This document shows, piece after piece, positions 48,600-60,900 of a stretch of DNA of 64,000 nucleotides (its first letter is position 1; each line of letters starts with the position of its first letter). This DNA comes from Loxodes magnus (Eukaryota; Ciliophora; Karyorelictea; Loxodida; Loxodidae), in the NCBI GenBank assembly GCA_946699065.1, contig CAMPDV010001237.1:60651-124650 (forward strand). Reading direction: 5' to 3'. The notes below the pieces were generated by a model. The model was not told the origin of the DNA and did no database searches. It saw nothing but the letters and a program-made list of their open reading frames with translations. A program made the position numbers and the translations under genes.

Positions 48600-51500
48600 T
48601 TTTACTTTACACAGCTTGTTTAAAAATGCAGAGGGATAATTTAATGAATTACTGTTTTATTTTAATTTTATATCCATCTAATTACTAGCTTTATATGCAT
48701 GCCTTTCATTTTAATAAAGCTTCATTCAAATTACTACTAGCTGGTATAAAAATATTTTATTATAGGAAGAACAAAAAAACTAAATTAACTAAAAACTAGA
48801 CAAATGGAGAAAGTCTCTGGTTCATTTATATGCTTTCATTTTGAACCTAAAAAATGATAAAATGGTCATGTGTTTTTATACGTTAAGCAATATAGCATAC
48901 TTTAACTTATATTGGGGAAAATAAGTTTATTATCTGTATATATAAGGGTTGTGTCAATTAATTTTAATACTTCAAGATAAAAAATACTTAAACAAGAGTA
49001 TCTATAAATTAATAGGATGTAGGAAATAAACAGGGAGGTATACTGTATAATTATAAAAGGCTTTAAAATATCTATATACCAAATCATGCAAATTATTAGA
49101 AATGGAATCAAACATAAAGTTAATTTCAGGAAGATTCCAAAATGGAAATAAATGCTACAAGAAGCAGACTTAATCAACCAAATTTATTTATAATAGCATC
49201 ACTTATTTTTATTCTCAGATAAAAGTGAAAACATCACTACACATTGGTTTACAGTACAGTGTTATAAATATACTTTTTATTAATTTTTATACACTAAGTT
49301 CTTATATATAAAACCAAGCTAAGCAAGGTAATTTTCTTTATAAGTAACTTTAATTTTTAGCAAGAATGAAGTATTTTAATATATTGAATTTGTATATTAA
49401 TAAGGGTATTTTATAACTAATACCCAAATGTATTCAGACATCGCTGAAGATTTAGGATTTAATATTTTCATTAGAAAATAAAATAAATTTACAACTTTTA
49501 GTGCTTAATGTAAGGATAAGAGGATAACTTAAATCATAATCCTGACTAAAATATTTGAAAGGAGACACTATTAACGATGAAGAAAACTAGAACTAATAAA
49601 GCAAAATTTATATATTTTTATCCTTTAAAGTAAATATGCTACCTCTAAAAAATTTGGCGTTAGGATATATAAAATAATTATTCATACTTGATTGAATAAA
49701 TATTCTTTCAAAGACTCGAGAAAATCTATCATAGAGATAAGAATACTTGTATAGAAAAAGAAATTTGAGAATATCTAGCTTTATTTGGAAATTATAAGTA
49801 AAATTATTAATAATAGAGGAGTTTTATTAGGTTAAGCTTTAGAACTTTCTAGGTAAATTTCATTACTTTTTGTATAAATAATTTATGGAAATACGTTTGC
49901 AACTACAAAATTTTAACTAAATACACCTTCTAAATATCACAAAAGTATATGTAGTTTCTTTTTTTAACATTTAGGAAAAGTACTAAATTTACTGTTTTTT
50001 AGATTATTTTAGTTTCAAACAATTTTTTTAATTCCTTCTTATAAAAAAATATTTAAAGTTTATGAATATCGCATTTGTATTTTTGGTTTTTTCCTTTTAA
50101 CTATAATTTTTATTTAAATTGAGAAAGTTTTTCTTCTATAATCTTAGTACGAATTTAAGATGATTTGAGGTATCACTAAACTGTAGATGATTAGCATTTT
50201 TAAGTTTTTCTAATCTCTTAATTATGTAATAAAGATGAAGTAAATGTTTATTTATACCTTTATAGTTTAAATCTATAATATAGCCTTTCTTAATCTTTTA
50301 TTTATATCTTTCTATTCATTTTTGCTTTATTTATAAATTGGATATTTAATACACTTAAAGACAGTTAAAGTGATCAACCAAATTATGGGATTTATTGCTA
50401 CTTACTGACTGTCTTTTTATTATCTTTAATAAAGATCAATTAAAAGCTATAGTGAGTAATACATAGGTGGTTAGGTGAATTCTTACGCTTTTAAAATATA
50501 TTTCCACTTAAATTTTGAATATTCAACATAATAAAAAGCTTTAAATTTCTAAATATCATGAAGCATACAAGGAATAACAAATGTGGTAAATAAATTAAGC
50601 AAAAAGATAAAGTTATCTAAATATCTATAATCGGGTTAAAATGGGTAAATACTCTATCTAAAATAAGTTATAAAGCTATTCAACTTAACACTTATTAAAA
50701 GCTGGAAACTAATACTTTTAACTATGATGCTTATAGGATACACTCTATTTAAGTTAAATATTAAACTTGTAAATCGCTTTAATCAAAGGATGTATTTATC
50801 TTATTCAATCCAGAAAGTTTAAAACAGATTAAAGACATAATTTAGTCAATTTTATATATAAAGGTGTTTTAATTTGAATGATATATCTCACAATAGATAT
50901 AAGGATACAAAGTGAGACTAACCAAAGTTAACTGATGCTTTAGATTTAAAATGGCTTAAAATGGCTTAAATAAATATTTATTTTAAACTCTTAAAATATA
51001 AATAAACCTTTTAAAAATAGAAAAAGTATTAAAATAATAACATTTTAGCTTTTAAACCAAACATAGTTAAAGAAACTTTCATCCAAAGCTAACTTAGAAT
51101 AATCAAACCAAGCTTAAAATGGGAAACTATAATTCATAAATCTTTAAAAAAACAAACAAAATAAATTAAAGAATATCTTAAAAAGAATTATCTATTAAAA
51201 TTATAACCAAGAACAAAATATTAATTTAAATTAAATTTAAAATTAAGAAATTACAATTCAGCTGAACCTTCTCAGTTAAGAGTTTCAATTATTGTAAAAA
51301 CTCATGGAAGTATTTATTTAAAAAAGGGAAAAGGTATTTGTATTTTTTAGTTAATCAAATCAAAATGAATATTCCGATTTATTGATAAATAATTAAGAAA
51401 ATAAAGAGATAGATGTTGATTCTTAATTTAGTCTATAAAATTTTTATTCATCTAAGCAAAAATAAAAAGTCAAACATTTATAAACAAATTTTGAATGAGA

Positions 51501-52140
51501 ATTACGCAAAAAAGTAAGATAATATTCTAATTAAATTTTTAATTTGAGCTCAAAAAATTAATTAATTATAAAAACTTTACCTATTTTCTACAAACCTCAA
51601 AATATCATATTCAAGTTAAAAAATATTTTGGGAAACTTTATTAATTGAAGACGGTTCGAAGAAAAAGCAACTAAGAATTTTTTAAATAATTCAATTTTAA
51701 AATAAAAATTTTAATATAAGTATAATTAAAAATGAATACTTTAAGAACAATTTGAAATAATCATCCAGATTATTTTTGAAATTCATAAAAAAAGATTATA
51801 CATTTTTTGTCAAATGAATTAACAATAACGAGTGGATTAATAATAATCAAAGGTAAATCAAATAAAATTATAAATTTAAAATGAAATTAAACTTTATAAT
51901 TATAAAGGATTAAAAATTTGGAAGTTTATATAAAATGTAATCATATATTTGAATACACTTAATATCTTATAAAAAAGGACTAATTTTATATTCATGATAT
52001 TAATTCAAATAGCTTTGGCACTAATAAACATAGATATTTATGAAAATCAAATTACTTTACCTAGTTATTGATATCTTTTTATTTAATTATAAATAATTAG
52101 ATTTTATTTAAAAGTATAAAAGCTTTATATTTTGACAAAT
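48600..52140. other. AT-rich stretch without a supportable gene
   Basis: A 91-codon hydrophobic ORF on the minus strand at 48902-49177 is the longest standard-code frame, but it has no recognisable domain and a composition that AT-rich DNA gives readily. Nothing else is visible. Confidence 0.45.
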
Positions 52141-52142
52141 AA

Positions 52143-53309
52143 TCATTCATTACTATTTAAGTTTACCTTAAAAATAGTATCATTTCCTATTTTTAAATGC
52201 ATTTCATTCTATATTTTTACAGGAACAGAAGCTTTTCCTTATTGATATTTAATATAATCCTTTACATAAACCCAAGTACCTGAAATACTTTCACAATCCT
52301 TCAAAATTCATCCTTGAGTGTTTTCGAATTAAATTCTGTAAAATATTAAGACTTACATACTATGTTCGTGTTGGATGTCTTAATCATTAAACTAAATTCC
52401 TTTTTTGCATCTATCAGATTTACCAATATAACTTTTATTTTCTTCAAATTCGAATAACTTTCCTTTATGCTCTCCTTCTAAGAATTGAAGTTTAATTGAA
52501 ATTTTCTTAGTTTCTTCTTGTTTAAAATGTTACTCTTCTACAGCATCAGATCCAACATCAATATATAAGTAATCTTTCTTTTATAATTTGTTGAGAACTT
52601 AAGGTGGCTCTTGTATATCAACTACTGCACACATGTTTTAACTTCCAAACTTAATAAGCTAATTTATTAATAGTTTTAAAGGTTTTTCTTTTGTTACTTT
52701 TATTAAAGTAAAATATTATACTCCCTAATCAGATATGTAATAGTTATCTTGAATGTAATTTATCTCTAGTTGTTTTTATTCACACATATCTTAAGGATTA
52801 ATAATGATATCTCCAGATATTCCTATGAAGATAGGATATTTTTTTATTTTCTTCTCAATGAGTCCTAGTTAGTTAAAACTATACTGTCTGCCTACTTCCT
52901 AGTATCTGAGTGATTTGTAATTTGCTGCTTATACAACAGTTAAAGTTAGATTGATATTTAAATTTTAAACTTTTCCTTTCACTTAGCTAATCCATTACTA
53001 ATTGCTTATATGTTTGGTAAGCAACAAATTAACATCTTGTTCTTTTATTTAATAAGAGGGATTATAGTTTCTTTGTATTAGAATAGTTTACTTTTGTCCC
53101 AATTATTCCAAGTCTTAGTTATTATTTTCTTGCTTCTAGTACAAAACATTCATAACAGGTTATTTTAGGATAGTTTGCTTCAAATCCTCTACATTATAGT
53201 TGGATTCTTAAGCTTCCTATTAATACTTCTTTACTTCTTTAGTCTTTAATTGATCTGAATAATTCTCTCTTTGTTAACTCTTAGACTGCTTTTTCAAACA
53301 CCCTCCCAT
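52143..53309 (-). CDS. FHA-domain protein with N-terminal MGGC
   Basis: 388 codons plus TGA, with TAA/TAG as Gln and no frameshift. FHA domains bind phosphothreonine peptides. The FHA-like region, about residues 285-385, reads G-K-L-F-E-F, Y-I-G-K-S-D-R-C, F-N-D-Q-D-I-Q-H-E-H-S, I-L-K-D-C-E-S-I-S-G-T-W-V, and I-G-N-D-T-I-F-K-V. The start M-G-G-C fits N-myristoylation at Gly2 with palmitoylation at Cys4, implying a membrane-attached protein. Residues 5-280 are Gln/Asn/Lys-rich with possible beta structure (YPIFIGISGD). A single in-frame TGA (52308, codon 334) sits in Q-G-x-I-L-K-D, inside the FHA core where an aromatic residue is common. If it is a stop, the product is 333 residues with a truncated FHA domain; the following 54 codons nevertheless keep the FHA pattern. 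Two other Trp codons are TGG. Confidence 0.75.
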
Positions 53310-53920
53310 TGACTTTTATTATAAATTTGGAAATCTGATAAAAGCATCTTAATATAACTAAATTAAATATAAAGCTAAGATGGTTTAAATATTAGCTTAA
53401 TATATAAATAGCATAAGACTAAGCAACTATATAAGCATTTAAATAGCTTAAATATGCATAAACCCTTATTGTTTTATAAGTAATAATAGTTTAAATATTT
53501 ATATCTTAGTATACTAAAACTAGATAAAGAATACTAAAGGGAATATTTATTACTATTATATTAATTTATTAGTTTAGTATAGTATAATCAATAAAGCTTA
53601 TACTAATCTATATCTAGCAAGTAGATAATAAATCCAAACTATTTTCGAAATACTTTTATATTTATTTTAAAATATCCTATATATCTCTAAGCTAGATACA
53701 ACTTAAATAATTATTAAATGTTTTCAATCTATATAATCATTTAAATTATCCTAGTTCTCTTTGTCATTTTGCTTATGTAAACACAATCAATTATTTTACA
53801 AAATATAAACAAATAATTTAGCTTTTATCTTTCTAGAGATTAAGTAAAACCTTATTTTATTTACTCTAAAAGAAGTACAGATTATACTTAATTTATATAA
53901 TAAAAATTATCATAAAAAAA
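53310..53920. other. AT-rich spacer before the tRNA array
   Basis: No gene recognised. The array's left edge is the 3' end of its first tRNA; the DNA just left of it does not resemble the array spacer beyond an A run. Confidence 0.6.
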
Positions 53921-55818
53921 TGGTCACAGTGAGTCTCGAACTCACGACCTCTGCGTTATTAGCACAGCGCTCTAACCAGCTGAGCTATGCGACCTTTTAT
54001 TTATCTTACCTCTATACTTTATATATCTTTATATTTCTTTTACTTCTCATCACAACAACAACAAAATGGTCACAGTGAGTCTCGAACTCACGACCTCTGC
54101 GTTATTAGCACAGCGCTCTAACCAGCTGAGCTATGCGACCTTTTATTTATCTTACCTCTATACTTTATATATCTTTATATTTCTTTTACTTCTCATCACA
54201 ACAACAACAAAATGGTCACAGTGAGTCTCGAACTCACGACCTCTGCGTTATTAGCACAGCGCTCTAACCAGCTGAGCTATGCGACCTTTTATTTATCTTA
54301 CCTCTATACTTTATATATCTTTATATTTCTTTTACTTCTCATCACAACAACAACAAAATGGTCACAGTGAGTCTCGAACTCACGACCTCTGCGTTATTAG
54401 CACAGCGCTCTAACCAGCTGAGCTATGCGACCTTTTATTTATCTTACCTCTATACTTTATATATCTTTATATTTCTTTTACTTCTCATCACAACAACAAC
54501 AAAATGGTCACAGTGAGTCTCGAACTCACGACCTCTGCGTTATTAGCACAGCGCTCTAACCAGCTGAGCTATGCGACCTTTTATTTATCTTACCTCTATA
54601 CTTTATATATCTTTATATTTCTTTTACTTCTCATCACAACAACAACAAAATGGTCACAGTGAGTCTCGAACTCACGACCTCTGCGTTATTAGCACAGCGC
54701 TCTAACCAGCTGAGCTATGCGACCTTTTATTTATCTTACCTCTATACTTTATATATCTTTATATTTCTTTTACTTCTCATCACAACAACAACAAAATGGT
54801 CACAGTGAGTCTCGAACTCACGACCTCTGCGTTATTAGCACAGCGCTCTAACCAGCTGAGCTATGCGACCTTTTATTTATCTTACCTCTATACTTTATAT
54901 ATCTTTATATTTCTTTTACTTCTCATCACAACAACAACAAAATGGTCACAGTGAGTCTCGAACTCACGACCTCTGCGTTATTAGCACAGCGCTCTAACCA
55001 GCTGAGCTATGCGACCTTTTATTTATCTTACCTCTATACTTTATATATCTTTATATTTCTTTTACTTCTCATCACAACAACAACAAAATGGTCACAGTGA
55101 GTCTCGAACTCACGACCTCTGCGTTATTAGCACAGCGCTCTAACCAGCTGAGCTATGCGACCTTTTATTTATCTTACCTCTATACTTTATATATCTTTAT
55201 ATTTCTTTTACTTCTCATCACAACAACAACAAAATGGTCACAGTGAGTCTCGAACTCACGACCTCTGCGTTATTAGCACAGCGCTCTAACCAGCTGAGCT
55301 ATGCGACCTTTTATTTATCTTACCTCTATACTTTATATATCTTTATATTTCTTTTACTTCTCATCACAACAACAACAAAATGGTCACAGTGAGTCTCGAA
55401 CTCACGACCTCTGCGTTATTAGCACAGCGCTCTAACCAGCTGAGCTATGCGACCTTTTATTTATCTTACCTCTATACTTTATATATCTTTATATTTCTTT
55501 TACTTCTCATCACAACAACAACAAAATGGTCACAGTGAGTCTCGAACTCACGACCTCTGCGTTATTAGCACAGCGCTCTAACCAGCTGAGCTATGCGACC
55601 TTTTATTTATCTTACCTCTATACTTTATATATCTTTATATTTCTTTTACTTCTCATCACAACAACAACAAAATGGTCACAGTGAGTCTCGAACTCACGAC
55701 CTCTGCGTTATTAGCACAGCGCTCTAACCAGCTGAGCTATGCGACCTTTTATTTATCTTACCTCTATACTTTATATATCTTTATATTTCTTTTACTTCTC
55801 ATCACAACAACAACAAAA
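53921..55818 (-). tRNA. 13 intact tRNA-Ile(AAT) genes
   Basis: Left ends 53921, 54067, 54213, 54359, 54505, 54651, 54797, 54943, 55089, 55235, 55381, 55527 and 55673. The gene is the first 74 bp of each unit, identical to the isolated gene at 31263. Transcription runs leftward. Confidence 0.97.
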
Positions 55819-55886
55819 TGGTCACAGTGAGTCTCGAACTCTCTGCGTTATTAGCACAGCGCTCTAACCAGCTGAGCTATGCGACC
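55819..55886 (-). pseudogene. tRNA-Ile with 6-bp deletion
   Basis: 68 bp. The segment between the anticodon arm and the T loop reads CGCAGAGAGTTCGAG in place of the full variable loop and 5' half of the T stem. The T arm cannot form, so it is expected to be non-functional. Unit length 140. Confidence 0.9.
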
Positions 55887-55958
55887 TTTTATTTATCTTA
55901 CCTCTATACTTTATATATCTTTATATTTCTTTTACTTCTCATCACAACAACAACAAAA

Positions 55959-56026
55959 TGGTCACAGTGAGTCTCGAACTCTCTGCGTTATTAGCACAGC
56001 GCTCTAACCAGCTGAGCTATGCGACC
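55959..56026 (-). pseudogene. tRNA-Ile with 6-bp deletion
   Basis: Identical lesion to the unit at 55819 and directly adjacent to it. Confidence 0.9.
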
Positions 56027-56098
56027 TTTTATTTATCTTACCTCTATACTTTATATATCTTTATATTTCTTTTACTTCTCATCACAACAACAACAAAA

Positions 56099-56172
56099 TG
56101 GTCACAGTGAGTCTCGAACTCACGACCTCTGCGTTATTAGCACAGCGCTCTAACCAGCTGAGCTATGCGACC
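56099..56172 (-). tRNA. Intact tRNA-Ile(AAT) gene between deleted units
   Basis: Full 74-bp sequence, in a 146-bp unit. Confidence 0.97.
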
Positions 56173-56244
56173 TTTTATTTATCTTACCTCTATACTTTAT
56201 ATATCTTTATATTTCTTTTACTTCTCATCACAACAACAACAAAA

Positions 56245-56312
56245 TGGTCACAGTGAGTCTCGAACTCTCTGCGTTATTAGCACAGCGCTCTAACCAGCTG
56301 AGCTATGCGACC
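56245..56312 (-). pseudogene. tRNA-Ile with 6-bp deletion
   Basis: First of a run of three deleted units. Confidence 0.9.
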
Positions 56313-56384
56313 TTTTATTTATCTTACCTCTATACTTTATATATCTTTATATTTCTTTTACTTCTCATCACAACAACAACAAAA

Positions 56385-56452
56385 TGGTCACAGTGAGTCT
56401 CGAACTCTCTGCGTTATTAGCACAGCGCTCTAACCAGCTGAGCTATGCGACC
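56385..56452 (-). pseudogene. tRNA-Ile with 6-bp deletion
   Basis: Second of the run of three. Confidence 0.9.
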
Positions 56453-56524
56453 TTTTATTTATCTTACCTCTATACTTTATATATCTTTATATTTCTTTTA
56501 CTTCTCATCACAACAACAACAAAA

Positions 56525-56592
56525 TGGTCACAGTGAGTCTCGAACTCTCTGCGTTATTAGCACAGCGCTCTAACCAGCTGAGCTATGCGACC
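56525..56592 (-). pseudogene. tRNA-Ile with 6-bp deletion
   Basis: Third of the run of three. Confidence 0.9.
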
Positions 56593-56664
56593 TTTTATTT
56601 ATCTTACCTCTATACTTTATATATCTTTATATTTCTTTTACTTCTCATCACAACAACAACAAAA

Positions 56665-56738
56665 TGGTCACAGTGAGTCTCGAACTCACGACCTCTGCGT
56701 TATTAGCACAGCGCTCTAACCAGCTGAGCTATGCGACC
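56665..56738 (-). tRNA. Intact tRNA-Ile(AAT) gene between deleted units
   Basis: Full sequence, flanked on both sides by deleted units. Confidence 0.97.
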
Positions 56739-56810
56739 TTTTATTTATCTTACCTCTATACTTTATATATCTTTATATTTCTTTTACTTCTCATCACAAC
56801 AACAACAAAA

Positions 56811-56878
56811 TGGTCACAGTGAGTCTCGAACTCTCTGCGTTATTAGCACAGCGCTCTAACCAGCTGAGCTATGCGACC
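56811..56878 (-). pseudogene. tRNA-Ile with 6-bp deletion
   Basis: Last of the six deleted units, all of which lie within 1.1 kb. Confidence 0.9.
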
Positions 56879-56950
56879 TTTTATTTATCTTACCTCTATA
56901 CTTTATATATCTTTATATTTCTTTTACTTCTCATCACAACAACAACAAAA

Positions 56951-57826
56951 TGGTCACAGTGAGTCTCGAACTCACGACCTCTGCGTTATTAGCACAGCGC
57001 TCTAACCAGCTGAGCTATGCGACCTTTTATTTATCTTACCTCTATACTTTATATATCTTTATATTTCTTTTACTTCTCATCACAACAACAACAAAATGGT
57101 CACAGTGAGTCTCGAACTCACGACCTCTGCGTTATTAGCACAGCGCTCTAACCAGCTGAGCTATGCGACCTTTTATTTATCTTACCTCTATACTTTATAT
57201 ATCTTTATATTTCTTTTACTTCTCATCACAACAACAACAAAATGGTCACAGTGAGTCTCGAACTCACGACCTCTGCGTTATTAGCACAGCGCTCTAACCA
57301 GCTGAGCTATGCGACCTTTTATTTATCTTACCTCTATACTTTATATATCTTTATATTTCTTTTACTTCTCATCACAACAACAACAAAATGGTCACAGTGA
57401 GTCTCGAACTCACGACCTCTGCGTTATTAGCACAGCGCTCTAACCAGCTGAGCTATGCGACCTTTTATTTATCTTACCTCTATACTTTATATATCTTTAT
57501 ATTTCTTTTACTTCTCATCACAACAACAACAAAATGGTCACAGTGAGTCTCGAACTCACGACCTCTGCGTTATTAGCACAGCGCTCTAACCAGCTGAGCT
57601 ATGCGACCTTTTATTTATCTTACCTCTATACTTTATATATCTTTATATTTCTTTTACTTCTCATCACAACAACAACAAAATGGTCACAGTGAGTCTCGAA
57701 CTCACGACCTCTGCGTTATTAGCACAGCGCTCTAACCAGCTGAGCTATGCGACCTTTTATTTATCTTACCTCTATACTTTATATATCTTTATATTTCTTT
57801 TACTTCTCATCACAACAACAACAAAA
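56951..57826 (-). tRNA. 6 intact tRNA-Ile(AAT) genes
   Basis: Left ends 56951, 57097, 57243, 57389, 57535 and 57681; full-length units. Confidence 0.97.
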
Positions 57827-57896
57827 TGGTCACAGTCTCGAACTCACGACCTCTGCGTTATTAGCACAGCGCTCTAACCAGCTGAGCTATGCGACC
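57827..57896 (-). pseudogene. tRNA-Ile with 4-bp deletion in the T stem
   Basis: 70 bp. CACAGTCTCG replaces CACAGTGAGTCTCG on the plus strand, removing four bases at the junction of the T stem 3' half and the acceptor stem. An independent lesion from the 6-bp class. Unit length 142. Confidence 0.9.
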
Positions 57897-57968
57897 TTTT
57901 ATTTATCTTACCTCTATACTTTATATATCTTTATATTTCTTTTACTTCTCATCACAACAACAACAAAA

Positions 57969-60900
57969 TGGTCACAGTGAGTCTCGAACTCACGACCTCT
58001 GCGTTATTAGCACAGCGCTCTAACCAGCTGAGCTATGCGACCTTTTATTTATCTTACCTCTATACTTTATATATCTTTATATTTCTTTTACTTCTCATCA
58101 CAACAACAACAAAATGGTCACAGTGAGTCTCGAACTCACGACCTCTGCGTTATTAGCACAGCGCTCTAACCAGCTGAGCTATGCGACCTTTTATTTATCT
58201 TACCTCTATACTTTATATATCTTTATATTTCTTTTACTTCTCATCACAACAACAACAAAATGGTCACAGTGAGTCTCGAACTCACGACCTCTGCGTTATT
58301 AGCACAGCGCTCTAACCAGCTGAGCTATGCGACCTTTTATTTATCTTACCTCTATACTTTATATATCTTTATATTTCTTTTACTTCTCATCACAACAACA
58401 ACAAAATGGTCACAGTGAGTCTCGAACTCACGACCTCTGCGTTATTAGCACAGCGCTCTAACCAGCTGAGCTATGCGACCTTTTATTTATCTTACCTCTA
58501 TACTTTATATATCTTTATATTTCTTTTACTTCTCATCACAACAACAACAAAATGGTCACAGTGAGTCTCGAACTCACGACCTCTGCGTTATTAGCACAGC
58601 GCTCTAACCAGCTGAGCTATGCGACCTTTTATTTATCTTACCTCTATACTTTATATATCTTTATATTTCTTTTACTTCTCATCACAACAACAACAAAATG
58701 GTCACAGTGAGTCTCGAACTCACGACCTCTGCGTTATTAGCACAGCGCTCTAACCAGCTGAGCTATGCGACCTTTTATTTATCTTACCTCTATACTTTAT
58801 ATATCTTTATATTTCTTTTACTTCTCATCACAACAACAACAAAATGGTCACAGTGAGTCTCGAACTCACGACCTCTGCGTTATTAGCACAGCGCTCTAAC
58901 CAGCTGAGCTATGCGACCTTTTATTTATCTTACCTCTATACTTTATATATCTTTATATTTCTTTTACTTCTCATCACAACAACAACAAAATGGTCACAGT
59001 GAGTCTCGAACTCACGACCTCTGCGTTATTAGCACAGCGCTCTAACCAGCTGAGCTATGCGACCTTTTATTTATCTTACCTCTATACTTTATATATCTTT
59101 ATATTTCTTTTACTTCTCATCACAACAACAACAAAATGGTCACAGTGAGTCTCGAACTCACGACCTCTGCGTTATTAGCACAGCGCTCTAACCAGCTGAG
59201 CTATGCGACCTTTTATTTATCTTACCTCTATACTTTATATATCTTTATATTTCTTTTACTTCTCATCACAACAACAACAAAATGGTCACAGTGAGTCTCG
59301 AACTCACGACCTCTGCGTTATTAGCACAGCGCTCTAACCAGCTGAGCTATGCGACCTTTTATTTATCTTACCTCTATACTTTATATATCTTTATATTTCT
59401 TTTACTTCTCATCACAACAACAACAAAATGGTCACAGTGAGTCTCGAACTCACGACCTCTGCGTTATTAGCACAGCGCTCTAACCAGCTGAGCTATGCGA
59501 CCTTTTATTTATCTTACCTCTATACTTTATATATCTTTATATTTCTTTTACTTCTCATCACAACAACAACAAAATGGTCACAGTGAGTCTCGAACTCACG
59601 ACCTCTGCGTTATTAGCACAGCGCTCTAACCAGCTGAGCTATGCGACCTTTTATTTATCTTACCTCTATACTTTATATATCTTTATATTTCTTTTACTTC
59701 TCATCACAACAACAACAAAATGGTCACAGTGAGTCTCGAACTCACGACCTCTGCGTTATTAGCACAGCGCTCTAACCAGCTGAGCTATGCGACCTTTTAT
59801 TTATCTTACCTCTATACTTTATATATCTTTATATTTCTTTTACTTCTCATCACAACAACAACAAAATGGTCACAGTGAGTCTCGAACTCACGACCTCTGC
59901 GTTATTAGCACAGCGCTCTAACCAGCTGAGCTATGCGACCTTTTATTTATCTTACCTCTATACTTTATATATCTTTATATTTCTTTTACTTCTCATCACA
60001 ACAACAACAAAATGGTCACAGTGAGTCTCGAACTCACGACCTCTGCGTTATTAGCACAGCGCTCTAACCAGCTGAGCTATGCGACCTTTTATTTATCTTA
60101 CCTCTATACTTTATATATCTTTATATTTCTTTTACTTCTCATCACAACAACAACAAAATGGTCACAGTGAGTCTCGAACTCACGACCTCTGCGTTATTAG
60201 CACAGCGCTCTAACCAGCTGAGCTATGCGACCTTTTATTTATCTTACCTCTATACTTTATATATCTTTATATTTCTTTTACTTCTCATCACAACAACAAC
60301 AAAATGGTCACAGTGAGTCTCGAACTCACGACCTCTGCGTTATTAGCACAGCGCTCTAACCAGCTGAGCTATGCGACCTTTTATTTATCTTACCTCTATA
60401 CTTTATATATCTTTATATTTCTTTTACTTCTCATCACAACAACAACAAAATGGTCACAGTGAGTCTCGAACTCACGACCTCTGCGTTATTAGCACAGCGC
60501 TCTAACCAGCTGAGCTATGCGACCTTTTATTTATCTTACCTCTATACTTTATATATCTTTATATTTCTTTTACTTCTCATCACAACAACAACAAAATGGT
60601 CACAGTGAGTCTCGAACTCACGACCTCTGCGTTATTAGCACAGCGCTCTAACCAGCTGAGCTATGCGACCTTTTATTTATCTTACCTCTATACTTTATAT
60701 ATCTTTATATTTCTTTTACTTCTCATCACAACAACAACAAAATGGTCACAGTGAGTCTCGAACTCACGACCTCTGCGTTATTAGCACAGCGCTCTAACCA
60801 GCTGAGCTATGCGACCTTTTATTTATCTTACCTCTATACTTTATATATCTTTATATTTCTTTTACTTCTCATCACAACAACAACAAAATGGTCACAGTGA

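Noticed and set aside
57680-57980. Open frames of 65 and 77 codons on the plus strand inside the tRNA array
   Set aside because: They consist of antisense tRNA and spacer sequence repeated from unit to unit; the frames arise only because the 4-bp deletion at 57827 changes phase.
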